From assembly GCF_000413055.1 (NCBI RefSeq), contig NZ_KE332518.1, positions 2,109,583 to 2,173,582 on the forward strand: 64,000 nucleotides of DNA, in the 5' to 3' direction. A program made the position numbers and the translations under genes. Source of the stretch: Treponema maltophilum ATCC 51939. GTDB taxonomy: Bacteria > Spirochaetota > Spirochaetia > Treponematales > Treponemataceae. Each line of letters opens with the position of its first letter. The first letter of the stretch is position 1. This document shows, piece after piece, positions 43,555-52,455 of this stretch. The notes under the pieces were generated by a model. It saw nothing but the letters and a program-made list of their open reading frames with translations, did no database searches and was not told the origin of the DNA.

Positions 43555-44640
43555 TCAGTCGCCGAAACAGGTACCGGCATCTTTGCCGCACAAAAGCACG
43601 CTGTCGTCCATCGGAACGGCTTTTATTTTGCCGGCTACTTTTTTAAGGGGAACCGAAGAGAGTTTACCGTTTACGATAGCGGCCATACGGCCGAATTCGC
43701 CCCGCGCAAGCATGTACGCGGCTTGTACGCCGAATTGCGTCGCCAAAAGCCTGTCGTATGCAGACGGCGTGCCGCCGCGTTGCACATAGCCTAAAACGGT
43801 TACGCGCGATTCCAAGCCGGTCGCGTCTTCCAGTTCGTCGGCAACGCGGTACGCTATCGAGCGGGGCATCGTTTTGCGGTTTTGTTTAAAATCTTTTTTG
43901 TTCATGTCGTCTTCGGTTTTAGACAGGGCGCCCTCGGCGACAACCACAATCGAAAAATTCTTACCCGCTTCCTTGCGCTTTTGCAAGTGTTTGGCTATCG
44001 TTTGTATTTTGTACGGAATTTCGGGAATAAGGATAACATCACCGCCGCCGGCAACGCCCGCATATAAAGCCAACCAGCCTGCTTTGTGCCCCATAACTTC
44101 GATAATCATAATGCGGTTGTGACTGTGCGCCGTCGAATGCAGCCGGTCGATGGCTTCGGTCGCTACCGAAACGGCGGTGTGAAAACCGAAGGTAATGTCC
44201 GTTCCGACCAAATCGTTATCGATTGTTTTGGGCAAGCCGATAACGTTCAGCCCTTCTTCATACAATAAAGCACCCGTCGTATTGGTACCGTTGCCGCCGA
44301 TAACGACGAGGGCGTCCAAACCGAGCGTTTTGTACGTGCGTTTTATGCTTTCGACGGCGGTAAGGCCGGTTGCGGGGTCCCGCTCGGCATTTTTAAAAGG
44401 CTTTTCGCGCGAAGTGCCCAAAATAGTTCCGCCGCGCGTCAAAATACCCGAAACATCGTCGGGCCCCAGTTCGAAGCAGTCGCCCTGCATAAGACCGCGG
44501 TAACCGTTTTTTATGCCGATTACCCGCATGCCGTATTTTTCTATTGCGGTGCGGGCAACGCCCCGTATCGCGGCATTCAAGCCGGGAGCGTCCCCGCCGG
44601 ACGTTAAAATGCCGAATGTTTTTACCGCAGCTTTTTTCAT
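43555..44640 (-). CDS. 6-phosphofructokinase family protein with altered active site
   Basis: 361 residues. The fold is clear: GGDAPGLNAAIRG, TRGGTILGTSRE, PKTIDNDLVGTD, IEVMGHKAGWLA and VVAEGA. At the phosphate-site loop the ATP-type GGDGS reads GGNGT (Asn117 where Asp normally binds magnesium) and the Gly typical of ATP enzymes at the TIDND loop is Lys138 (PKTIDND), as in PPi-dependent or long ATP-type enzymes. Thus the phosphoryl donor is uncertain, and reduced activity is possible. Catalytic Asp141 in TIDND is kept. ATG at 44640 has no ribosome site and follows TATACT by seven bases. Confidence 0.88.
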   Translation of the reverse strand: MKKAAVKTFGILTSGGDAPGLNAAIRGVARTAIEKYGMRVIGIKNGYRGLMQGDCFELGPDDVSGILTRGGTILGTSREKPFKNAERDPATGLTAVESIKRTYKTLGLDALVVIGGNGTNTTGALLYEEGLNVIGLPKTIDNDLVGTDITFGFHTAVSVATEAIDRLHSTAHSHNRIMIIEVMGHKAGWLALYAGVAGGGDVILIPEIPYKIQTIAKHLQKRKEAGKNFSIVVVAEGALSKTEDDMNKKDFKQNRKTMPRSIAYRVADELEDATGLESRVTVLGYVQRGGTPSAYDRLLATQFGVQAAYMLARGEFGRMAAIVNGKLSSVPLKKVAGKIKAVPMDDSVLLCGKDAGTCFGD

Positions 44641-44647
44641 ACGGTAA

Positions 44648-44676
44648 AGTATATAGCGCAAGCCCCTTTCACGCAA
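44648..44676 (-). promoter_or_regulatory. promoter of the phosphofructokinase gene, near-leaderless
   Basis: Minus-strand TATACT (44648-44653) ends seven bases before the ATG; TTGCGT (44671-44676) is a weak -35 at 17 bases. The divergent gene begins within 46 bases. Confidence 0.45.
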
Positions 44677-44685
44677 GCGCATTTT

Positions 44686-46920
44686 ATGATAAGATGGCGT
44701 ATGCGCCGCATATTCGTACGATTTTTTTTCTGCATTTTGTTGAGTTCCGCTCTCCCTTTTTTTGCACAAGAACTTTATTCCGAGCAAACAAATATACCTC
44801 CCGCCGCCAAAAGAATTCCGCCTTACAACGAAAGTCTTATCGGCACCAAAAACGGATTGTTCGCCGTTTCCGCCCTTGCCGTCGTCCCCCTGTGGACGGA
44901 AGGTTCCGTCGACAAAATTCTGTACGGGAACGGTTGGTTTTTTTTAACTTCCAAGGGCGTTTTATTCAGCCCCGATTTAAAAACCTTTCAGCTGCGCAAC
45001 GAAGGTTTGCCCGTAAATACGATAAAGGAATTCGACGGCGGCGTTAAAAGTTTTGTGCGCGAAGTGCGGCCTTTAAAAGATTTGGAAATGCTCGCTTCAG
45101 ACGAAAATGTGCTTGTTACGCTTACGAAAAACGAAGTGTTTATAAGCAAAAACGCAGGGCTCAGCTGGCGGTCGCTCGGCTTCAGCTCGAAAACCGCCGG
45201 CGGCAAAGCCGTGGCGGCGGCAATGGTCGATGAAAAAACGCCGTCGGGAACAAAAAAAGTTTTAACCGTTTTTCATTCGCACGCGCTCTACGGACTTTCG
45301 TATATTCAACCTGACGTTCCCGGTGCCGCATGGATCGACATAAAAACGGGATTCGAAACCGTCCCGACGCTTTCTTACGCGGACGAAATAGCCGACATTG
45401 CCGTTTTACCGTCGATGAATGCGGACGGCACCCTAAAAGAAGAGGTGTACCTTACCCAAAGCTTTTTGCCGCGCTTGTACCGTTTGGACTGGGAACGCAA
45501 AGCCGGCGTGCTTATCGCAAAAGGCACCGAAGCGGCCGACACATGGGACGGCTTAACCGCTTGCGGCGACAACCTCGCTTTTATGAGCATGGACGGCCTC
45601 ATCGTATACAATCCGCAAACTTTTTCCGTCGTATCGCCGACCGCCGGCACCGATAAAATCAAAAAGCTGCTCGCCGACACGGCCGATATTCCGCGCTGCG
45701 GCATGTTTCCCTCGTGGATGACCGGCTTGAACGCCCCTTTAATGCTCAACGAATTGTGGCTTACCCGGCCGTCGACGGTTCAATCCGCATATGCCGACAA
45801 AATACGCGCAAAAAGGAGCCTGTACGTTCCCGCGGGGCAAGTCGTTTCGAAGGCGGGAGTCGACAAATTCGCCGGCATAATCGACGCAAATAATCTGAAC
45901 AGCCTTGTTATAGACATGAAAGACGATTACGGTTTTTTGCGCTACCGCTCGAACGATCCGCTTGTATCGGAAAAGGCGCGCGAAAGCATGTATTCCATCG
46001 ATATCGATGCGTTTATAGACCGGTTTAAGAAAAAAAACATCTATCTTATCGCGCGCATCGTCGTTTTTAAAGACCGTAATCTGTACGCTTGGAAGAGTAA
46101 TAAGTACGCCGTCTGGGACGGCAAAAAGAACGCGCCGTGGGTCGGTATAAAAGGTTACGAAGACGTTCCCGCCGAAGACGGCAAGGCCGCCGAAAAGAAA
46201 ACGCTTTTTTACGATGAATACTGGGTCGATCCGTATTCGGAAGAAGTGTGGGAATACAATACGGCCATAGCGAAAGAACTCATCCGGCGCGGATTTGACG
46301 AAATTCAATTCGATTACATACGCTTTCCGACCGACGGCAAAAATATTTTCGATACGCAATACCGCTGGCGCGATAAAGGCATGGACATGGAAAGCGCCCT
46401 TATTTCGTTTTTGTCGTACGCGCGCAAAAATATTCAGGCGCCCATCGGCATAGACATTTACGGGGCAAACGGCTGGTATCGAAGCGGAACGCGCACCGGG
46501 CAGGACGTGGAGCTTATGGCGCCCTATGTCGACGTTATTTGCCCGATGTTTTATCCGAGCCATTTCGAACAGGATTTTTTAGCCTACACGCCGATTATCG
46601 AACGCCCGTACCGAATTTACTTTTACGGCACTTACCGGAACACCGTCATCGCGCGCTCGCAAGTGCTGGTGCGCCCGTGGATTCAGGCTTTTTATTTGAA
46701 CGTATCGTTCGACCGGCGCTTTTACGACAAGGATTACGTACTGCGACAAATGTACGGCGTACGGGACGCGGCCGAAAGCGGCTACATGTACTGGAACAAT
46801 GCCGGCCGCTATACGGACATAAGCCCCGACATCGGGGATGCAAAAAACGGTTCCGCCTATCCGTGGGAAAAAGCCGAACGCGACAAATCGGCGAGAAAAC
46901 CCGCGGTGTCCGGCGGTTAA
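44686..46920 (+). CDS. putative glycoside hydrolase, DUF4015 family, exported
   Basis: 744 residues (739 if it starts at ATG 44701, which has a TAAGAT hexamer five bases upstream and is equally likely). The signal peptide ends SALPFFAQEL. Residues 35-360 contain repeated propeller-like strands. The C-terminal 380 residues match the DUF4015 TIM-barrel: LNSLVIDMKDDYGFLRYRSN, IYLIARIVVFKD, YWVDPYSEEVWEYN, FDEIQFDYIRFPTDG and VDVICPMFYPSHF. The Asp in FDYIRFP and the preceding Glu are likely catalytic. It probably acts outside the cytoplasm on a glycan; substrate unknown. It is followed by the hairpins at 46937 and the PAP2 gene. Confidence 0.8.
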   Translation: MIRWRMRRIFVRFFFCILLSSALPFFAQELYSEQTNIPPAAKRIPPYNESLIGTKNGLFAVSALAVVPLWTEGSVDKILYGNGWFFLTSKGVLFSPDLKTFQLRNEGLPVNTIKEFDGGVKSFVREVRPLKDLEMLASDENVLVTLTKNEVFISKNAGLSWRSLGFSSKTAGGKAVAAAMVDEKTPSGTKKVLTVFHSHALYGLSYIQPDVPGAAWIDIKTGFETVPTLSYADEIADIAVLPSMNADGTLKEEVYLTQSFLPRLYRLDWERKAGVLIAKGTEAADTWDGLTACGDNLAFMSMDGLIVYNPQTFSVVSPTAGTDKIKKLLADTADIPRCGMFPSWMTGLNAPLMLNELWLTRPSTVQSAYADKIRAKRSLYVPAGQVVSKAGVDKFAGIIDANNLNSLVIDMKDDYGFLRYRSNDPLVSEKARESMYSIDIDAFIDRFKKKNIYLIARIVVFKDRNLYAWKSNKYAVWDGKKNAPWVGIKGYEDVPAEDGKAAEKKTLFYDEYWVDPYSEEVWEYNTAIAKELIRRGFDEIQFDYIRFPTDGKNIFDTQYRWRDKGMDMESALISFLSYARKNIQAPIGIDIYGANGWYRSGTRTGQDVELMAPYVDVICPMFYPSHFEQDFLAYTPIIERPYRIYFYGTYRNTVIARSQVLVRPWIQAFYLNVSFDRRFYDKDYVLRQMYGVRDAAESGYMYWNNAGRYTDISPDIGDAKNGSAYPWEKAERDKSARKPAVSGG

Positions 46921-46936
46921 TCCATGGGAGGACCGG

Positions 46937-46996
46937 TTGAAGCGCGCGGCACAAACGGCGCCGCTTGCTTCAACGCCGAGTTTGCGTTGCAAACTC
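46937..46996. repeat. two hairpins before the PAP2 gene
   Basis: TTGAAGC (46937-46943) pairs with GCTTCAA (46967-46973), with GCGGC/GCCGC inside; GAGTTTGC (46978-46985) pairs with GCAAACTC (46989-46996) across a 3-base loop. The 12-base string AACGCCGAGTTT (46972-46983) is an exact match to 35669-35680 in the other hairpin array. Confidence 0.7.
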
Positions 46997-47013
46997 GCTA
47001 TTGTAGGAGTAGT

Positions 47014-47934
47014 ATGTTTTCACAAAGCGTGTATGAATGGGGATTGAATCTTATACGGGCGGTGCAAAGTCTGCAATCGACGCCGCTTACGGTTTGTATG
47101 AAGGCTGTCAGCTTTTTATCCGACCCGAAAGCTTACATGTTGATTTTACCGCTCATCTTTTTATGTTTCGATGAAAAACGGGGCGCAAAACTCGCCCTCG
47201 CCGTACTTTTTGCCGGCGCATGCAACGACACGCTAAAAAATACGCTGAAAGTTCCGCGCCCCTACGTCGTCGATCCTTCCGTCGGCTTGGACAGCGTAAG
47301 CGGCTTTTCAACTCCTTCCGGCCATTCGCAAGCATCGGCTTCGTTTTGGCCGTACGCAATGTACTTGTGGCCGGCATCCTCGCTTTCCGTAAAAAAACGG
47401 CGCGCCGTAAAAATTGCGCTTGCGGCAGGCCTTCCGCTTTGTATCGGCTTTTCGCGCGTCTATTTGGGCGTCCATTATCCGAGCGACGTTCTTTTAGGCT
47501 GGGCGCTCGGTTTTTTGTTTTCGCTGGGCCTCATGCTTTTTTCCGAACAGATTGAACGGTTGCTGAAAGGCTGTACAAAAACGGTTAAAATTCTCATGCT
47601 CGCTTTAATCGCGGCGGGTTTTAACGCGATTTCTTCGCTCGATCCTTCCATGGCCGCCGCCTTTTTCGGCTTCGGTACGGGCTATGTGCTGCTGTGCGAA
47701 ACCGGCGGTTTTTGCGCGGCGAGCGGAACACCGGTGCAAAAAGCGCTCCGCATGATTATCTTCGCCGCGCTGACCGGCGGCATCTACTTCGGTTTAAAAG
47801 CCGTTTTTCCGGCAAAAGGAAGCGACTATTACGTTTTGTTCCGTTTTATCCGCTATGCACTGGCAGCCTTTTCGACAAGTTTTATCGTGCCGAAATTGTG
47901 CATTGCATTAAAGATTGCAGGAAGCCGGCCGTGA
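47014..47934 (+). CDS. PAP2-family membrane phosphatase
   Basis: 306 residues with six or more membrane helices. The three catalytic motifs are present: KNTLKVPRPYV, TPSGHSQASAS and SRVYLGVHYPSDV, giving the Lys-Arg-Pro, Ser-Gly-His and Arg-His-Asp residues. Such enzymes hydrolyse lipid phosphates, including undecaprenyl pyrophosphate, at the outer leaflet of the inner membrane. The ATG at 47014 has GTAGGAGT upstream. The stop overlaps the GTG start of mnmE (GTGA), so translation is coupled. The C-terminal half past residue 200 is an extra block of helices. Confidence 0.92.
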   Translation: MFSQSVYEWGLNLIRAVQSLQSTPLTVCMKAVSFLSDPKAYMLILPLIFLCFDEKRGAKLALAVLFAGACNDTLKNTLKVPRPYVVDPSVGLDSVSGFSTPSGHSQASASFWPYAMYLWPASSLSVKKRRAVKIALAAGLPLCIGFSRVYLGVHYPSDVLLGWALGFLFSLGLMLFSEQIERLLKGCTKTVKILMLALIAAGFNAISSLDPSMAAAFFGFGTGYVLLCETGGFCAASGTPVQKALRMIIFAALTGGIYFGLKAVFPAKGSDYYVLFRFIRYALAAFSTSFIVPKLCIALKIAGSRP

Positions 47935-49415
47935 AAACCTACGTTCCGAACGAGCCTATTGCGGCGATTGCAACCGCGCTCGGTCCGTCCGCGCTTGCGG
48001 TTGTGCGCACATCCGGCGCCGGCTGCATCGATTCGGTAAGCCGCATTTTTTCTCGTCCGAAAACGCTTTTAAATTCCGCCGGCGGTACGCTTATTCACGG
48101 CTGGATCTGCGGCGGCGAAAAAAAAACCGAAAAAATCGATGAAGTTATGCTCGGCGTGTACCGCGCGCCCAAAAGCTTTACCGGCGAAGACATGGTGGAA
48201 ATATTCTGCCACGGCGGAACGGCTCCCGTATCGGCGGTGTACCGCCTGCTTTTGCAAAACGGTTTTAAAGCGGCGCAAGCGGGCGAGTTTACGTTCAGAG
48301 CCTTCGTCAACGGCAAAACCGACTTAACCCGCGCCGAAGCCGTGCGCGAAATCATCGATTCCAAAACCGACGAATCGCGAAGCCGCGCGTGCGGCCGTCT
48401 TGCTGGTTCCCTTTACGGCGAATTGGACAACATAAAGCATTTGATTCTTTCATCGCTTGCGGCGCTTGAAGCCGACATCGAATACCCCGAAGACGAAAAC
48501 GCCGTCGCCGGCGTTTTTAACTTTGAAGACCTTATATTCGCACGCGACAAACTGGCCGTTCTTATTTCGTCGTGGAAATCGGAAAAGCTGTACCAAGACG
48601 GCGTACGCATGGTGCTGTGCGGGCGCACAAACGCGGGAAAATCGAGCCTGTTCAACGCTTTACTCAAAGAAGACCGCGCCATCGTTTCCGACATTCACGG
48701 CACGACGCGTGATTGGCTCGAAAGCTGGATTTCGTTTGCCGGGATACCCGTGCGCCTTTTCGATACGGCCGGCTTGCGTCGCACCGACGACATTGTCGAA
48801 CAGGCGGGCGTAGAGCGCACGCTTGACTTGACCGACGAAGCCGACTTGCTTTTGTACCTTATCGACGCCTCCGAAGGCGAAACGGAAGAAGATTCGCTTA
48901 TGATCGGGCGGCTGCAAAAAAAGCGCAAACCCCTCGTCATCGTGTGGAACAAAACCGACAAAGCGCCCGCCGGATGTCAAACGGGCTCACCCCCTCACAT
49001 CGCACCTGCGGCGGAAAGTTTTTCCCGCTCAGCCGAACTTACGAAAAAGTCGCACGAGCTTCCCTGCGTATATATCAGCGCCAAAACAGGAAGCGGCCTT
49101 GCCGATCTTACCGAAACGGTAAAAAATCTTCTTCTTTCGGCCGCAGGCGGTACGGAATTAGGAAGCGCGGGAAATGCGCTTGCGGGCAGCGAGCGGCTTC
49201 AAGCGGGATTCGGCTCCCTGCGGCAAAAAAAAGCGGCGGACGAAGCGCTCGATTCGCTAAACCACGCAATCGCCGTTCCCTCTTTGGATCTGACGCTCGA
49301 CGCCGCGGTTCAGGATATGGAAGACGCCCTTTCGTTTTTAGGCGAAATAACCGGTGAAGTGGGCGCCGACGATATTTTGGAAAACATCTTTTCGCGCTTT
49401 TGCGTCGGAAAGTAG
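47931..49415 (+). CDS. mnmE: tRNA uridine-5-carboxymethylaminomethyl modification GTPase MnmE
   Basis: 494 residues. The N-terminal folate-binding domain (PIAAIATALGPSALAVVRTS, HGGTAPVSAVY, GEFTFRAFVNGK) and helical region surround the GTPase domain with GRTNAGKSS near residue 230, TTRDWLE switch, DTAGLRRTDD and WNKTD; the C-terminus FCVGK carries the conserved cysteine. With MnmG it makes cmnm5U34 in tRNA. The GTG at 47931 is forced by the GTGA overlap with the PAP2 stop and the AGGAAG site. An insertion CQTGSPPHIAPAAESFSRSA interrupts the G-domain loop near residue 345. Confidence 0.97.
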   Translation: MKTYVPNEPIAAIATALGPSALAVVRTSGAGCIDSVSRIFSRPKTLLNSAGGTLIHGWICGGEKKTEKIDEVMLGVYRAPKSFTGEDMVEIFCHGGTAPVSAVYRLLLQNGFKAAQAGEFTFRAFVNGKTDLTRAEAVREIIDSKTDESRSRACGRLAGSLYGELDNIKHLILSSLAALEADIEYPEDENAVAGVFNFEDLIFARDKLAVLISSWKSEKLYQDGVRMVLCGRTNAGKSSLFNALLKEDRAIVSDIHGTTRDWLESWISFAGIPVRLFDTAGLRRTDDIVEQAGVERTLDLTDEADLLLYLIDASEGETEEDSLMIGRLQKKRKPLVIVWNKTDKAPAGCQTGSPPHIAPAAESFSRSAELTKKSHELPCVYISAKTGSGLADLTETVKNLLLSAAGGTELGSAGNALAGSERLQAGFGSLRQKKAADEALDSLNHAIAVPSLDLTLDAAVQDMEDALSFLGEITGEVGADDILENIFSRFCVGK

Positions 49416-49519
49416 CAGATTGCACCCTTTCCTTTTTCCGCGCAACAGGATATAGTATAAGAAAACGCCGGTTGTTCCGCGCATCGGAATCAATCGGTTT
49501 TCATAAATCGGAGAAAAAA

Positions 49520-50692
49520 ATGTCTGTATCGATATGTTTACACAACGGAACGCTGCTGACCGGATTTTCCCAAATGGAAAGCTGCGCCGTTTTAATTGAA
49601 GACGGCAGGATCGCCGACGTATTTTCCGAGCGCCGCTTTTTGCAAAAAAAGTTCGACCCTTCGGTAAAGATTTTCGATGTTGAAGAAGCTTACATTGCTC
49701 CCGGTTTTATCGACACGCACATTCACGGCTTTAAAGGCCACGGCACGGACAATTGTTCGGTCGAAGCGATGGTTGAAATGTCAAAAGACTTGGCGCAATA
49801 CGGCGTAACGGCCTTTAACCCCACGCTGTATCCGGCGGGTGAAGCCGACATGATACGCAGCATAAAAGAAATCGTAAAAGCCATGGGCAAAGAAAGCGGC
49901 GCGCAGATAATGGGCATCCATATGGAAGGCCCCTTTATTTCGCCCGACAAACTGGGCGTCCAAAGGCCCGAAACGGTACGTGCCGTAGATATGGATCTTA
50001 TGAACCGCTTTTGGGAAGCGTCAAAGGGGCACATTGTGAACATGACCGTCGCGCCGGAACTCAAGGGCATGCGCTACCTTGCGCTGTACGGACTTAAACA
50101 CGGCATCGTTATGCAAGCCGGCCACACAAACGCCGAGTATCAAAACATGGTTGAAGGCATGCAGGCGGGCATTTTGCATTCGACCCATTTGTTCAACGCA
50201 ATGAGTCAGCTGCACCACCGCAACCCCGGAGCGGTCGGCGCCGTACTCATCCATCCGGAAATGTCCTGCGAAGTGATTGCCGACGGCGTTCACGTTCACC
50301 CGGACTTGTTCAAACTGCTTTTGAAAGACAAGCCGCTGGAAAAAATCGTTTTGATAACCGACGGACTGACGCCTACCGAGCAGGAAGGCGACAATCTGAC
50401 GGCAAACGGCGAAAAGGTTGTGTTTGAAGGCGGCTGCTTCCACCGCGCGGCCGACGGCGTTATTGCCGGCTCGTCGCTGACGATGATCCGCGGCGTAAAG
50501 AATCTGGTTAAGTTCGGCTTTTCGGTTTCGGATGCCGTGCGCGCCGCATCTTCTACTCCGGCATCGGTTATGCACTACAACAAAAAGGGCATGCTCATCC
50601 CCGGCTACGATGCCGACGTCGTCGTGTTCGACAAACAGTTCAACATTATCGCATCGATACTGCGGGGTGTATTCAAAAAGAATTTGCTGTAA
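49520..50692 (+). CDS. nagA: N-acetylglucosamine-6-phosphate deacetylase
   Basis: 390 residues. DTHIHGFKGHGTDN, GIHMEGPFIS (Glu metal ligand), HLFNAMSQLHHRNPGAVG and ITDGLTPT supply the metal and substrate residues of NagA. It deacetylates GlcNAc-6-phosphate in the cytoplasm, the step before NagB. The ATG at 49520 follows CGGAG; an extension upstream to 49400 has no support. It is 52 bases ahead of nagB and both are co-directional, an operon. Confidence 0.97.
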   Translation: MSVSICLHNGTLLTGFSQMESCAVLIEDGRIADVFSERRFLQKKFDPSVKIFDVEEAYIAPGFIDTHIHGFKGHGTDNCSVEAMVEMSKDLAQYGVTAFNPTLYPAGEADMIRSIKEIVKAMGKESGAQIMGIHMEGPFISPDKLGVQRPETVRAVDMDLMNRFWEASKGHIVNMTVAPELKGMRYLALYGLKHGIVMQAGHTNAEYQNMVEGMQAGILHSTHLFNAMSQLHHRNPGAVGAVLIHPEMSCEVIADGVHVHPDLFKLLLKDKPLEKIVLITDGLTPTEQEGDNLTANGEKVVFEGGCFHRAADGVIAGSSLTMIRGVKNLVKFGFSVSDAVRAASSTPASVMHYNKKGMLIPGYDADVVVFDKQFNIIASILRGVFKKNLL

Positions 50693-50744
50693 CAGCGGCA
50701 AAGGGTTTTAGCAAAAGTTTTTAACAGAAGGAGTGATAAACGCA

Positions 50745-51548
50745 ATGAGAGTTATTATACGCAATGATTACAACCAATGTTCGGAATGGGCGGCAAACCA
50801 TATCGCAAAGGCGATTGTCGATTTTGAGCCGACGGCGAAAAAGCCCTTTGTGCTCGGGCTTCCCACCGGCAGTTCTCCGCTGGGAACGTACCAAAAGCTT
50901 ATCGAATTGAACAAGGCGGGCAAGGTGAGCTTTGAACACGTCGTAACCTTCAATATGGACGAATACGTCGGTTTGCCCGAAGACCATCCGCAAAGCTATT
51001 ATTATTTTATGTGGGAAAACTTCTTTAAGCACATAAACATCAAAAAAGAAAACGTACATATTCTGAACGGAATGGCGCGCGATCTGCAAGCCGAATGCGC
51101 CGCCTACGAAAAGGCGATTGAAGATGCCGGCGGCATCAGGCTGTTTTTAGGCGGCGTCGGCGTCGACGGACACCTTGCTTTTAACGAACCCGGCTCGTCT
51201 TTAGGTTCGCGCACGCGCGTAAAATCCTTAACGCGCGACACGATGATTGTCAATTCGCGGTTTTTCGGCGGCGACATAAATCAAGTGCCCGCAACCGCGC
51301 TTACCGTCGGAGTGGCCACCGTTACCTCCGCAGCCGAAGTGCTCGTACTGATTACGGGACACAACAAGGCGCGCGCACTTGCCCACGCGGTCGAGCGCGG
51401 CATAAGTCAAATGTGGACAATCAGCGTTTTGCAAATGCACCCGAAAGCCCTCATCATCTGCGACGAAGACGCAACCGACGAACTTAAAGTGGGAACGGTA
51501 AAGTATTTTAAAGATATCGAATCGGGCAATATGAATAATTCGTTTTAA
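50745..51548 (+). CDS. nagB: glucosamine-6-phosphate deaminase
   Basis: 267 residues. [33 protein letters not shown] (Asp72-type base), [16 protein letters not shown] with the catalytic His and Glu pair are complete, and residues near the C-terminus fit the allosteric hexamer type. It converts GlcN-6-phosphate to fructose-6-phosphate and ammonia. The ATG at 50745 is preferred over the upstream GTG (50733) because AGAAGGAG (50727-50734) is correctly spaced. Confidence 0.98.
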   Translation: MRVIIRNDYNQCSEWAANHIAKAIVDFEPTAKKPFVLGLPTGSSPLGTYQKLIELNKAGKVSFEHVVTFNMDEYVGLPEDHPQSYYYFMWENFFKHINIKKENVHILNGMARDLQAECAAYEKAIEDAGGIRLFLGGVGVDGHLAFNEPGSSLGSRTRVKSLTRDTMIVNSRFFGGDINQVPATALTVGVATVTSAAEVLVLITGHNKARALAHAVERGISQMWTISVLQMHPKALIICDEDATDELKVGTVKYFKDIESGNMNNSF

Positions 51549-51574
51549 GCGCCTATACGCGAACGAGCAGGTAC

Positions 51575-51648
51575 AAAAAAAAGGCTGCCGAACGGAAAGC
51601 GTCCAAAAGCGAATTTTTTGGACAGCCGCCGCCAAGCAGCCTTTTTTT
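51575..51648. terminator. bidirectional terminator between nagB and fecR-like gene
   Basis: AAAAAAAGGCTGC up to 51588 pairs with GCAGCCTTTTTTT (51636-51648), and TCCAAAA/TTTTGGA pairs inside. Both strands carry a T-run, so it can end nagAB and the convergent three-gene operon. Confidence 0.8.
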
Positions 51649-51726
51649 GTCTGCGGTTTATTGCCGCAGTTTTTCAAGTCCGCGGTTTCATAGTTGTATT
51701 TTCAGCGTTGTATTTTCAGCTCGCGG

Positions 51727-52446
51727 TCAGTCCTCCCAGCCGACGGTAATGGGAACCCGCACACGGGCGTCGCCGGCTGTTCCTGCCGCACTTTGCGCCG
51801 CGGCGGCGGGAGAGGCCGTCACACTTGCACTCGCTTCGGCAACGGAAGGCGAAACGGAAACGGGATTTGCGCCCGTCGCGGCCTGAGCGTTGGCTTGTTG
51901 AGGCGGCGTCACTCTTCCGTCCGAACCTACGGTAATGATCGACCCCTTGGCGACGGCGACTCCCTGCACAACCGTGCCGTCATTTTCCGAAGCGGGCGCG
52001 ACCATCCATACGCCGCTCGTGCTTTCCAAAGTGCCGAACGAATCGATCGTGCCCGATGTGCCGCGAACCGAAGCGGTGGCAACAGGGCTTTTTACCGTAA
52101 AGCCGACCCGTTTGTTTTCGGCGGCTTTTATATCGGCCTTAATCGAGCCCGCATCAAGATATATTTTGGACACGTCGGAATCGGCGCGTTCGGTCAGTTG
52201 TTCGATGGTAAGGCGGCTTAAAGGCTGAACGGTAACGGTCGATTTGCCGATTGAAAGCACCGCCTGCGATTTGAACCCGGTCGAAACGAGGGTTCCCGCA
52301 GTCAATTTTGCACCCGTCATCATAGGCTGCCAACCCTTTGACGTCTGCACTTCGGCCTTTCCCAAAACCGAAACCACAACCGCATCGAGCGTAAAAGCGG
52401 GAATAATGAGCAAAGCAAAGAATACTAAAAGGCATGTTTTTTTCAC
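51727..52446 (-). CDS. exported FecR-domain protein
   Basis: 239 residues with a signal peptide ending FALLIIPAFTLDA. FecR-type strands are clear: VVSVLGKAEVQTSKGWQPM, GAKLTAGTLVSTGFKSQAVL, SRLTIEQL, KVGFTVKSPVATASVRGTSG and SGVWMVAP-like residues. The C-terminal 55 residues are Ala/Ser/Pro-rich. In classical systems FecR relays an outer-membrane signal; here it lacks a membrane helix after the signal, so it works in the periplasm. GTG at 52446 follows AGGAGG. Last of a three-gene unit diverging from the CHASE2 cyclase. Confidence 0.85.
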   Translation of the reverse strand: MKKTCLLVFFALLIIPAFTLDAVVVSVLGKAEVQTSKGWQPMMTGAKLTAGTLVSTGFKSQAVLSIGKSTVTVQPLSRLTIEQLTERADSDVSKIYLDAGSIKADIKAAENKRVGFTVKSPVATASVRGTSGTIDSFGTLESTSGVWMVAPASENDGTVVQGVAVAKGSIITVGSDGRVTPPQQANAQAATGANPVSVSPSVAEASASVTASPAAAAQSAAGTAGDARVRVPITVGWED

Positions 52447-52455
52447 GATTACCTC

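Noticed and set aside
44640-44787. Longer start of phosphofructokinase
   Set aside because: The extra 49 residues lie antisense to the divergent gene and before the promoter; family homology starts at KTFGILTSGGDAPG.
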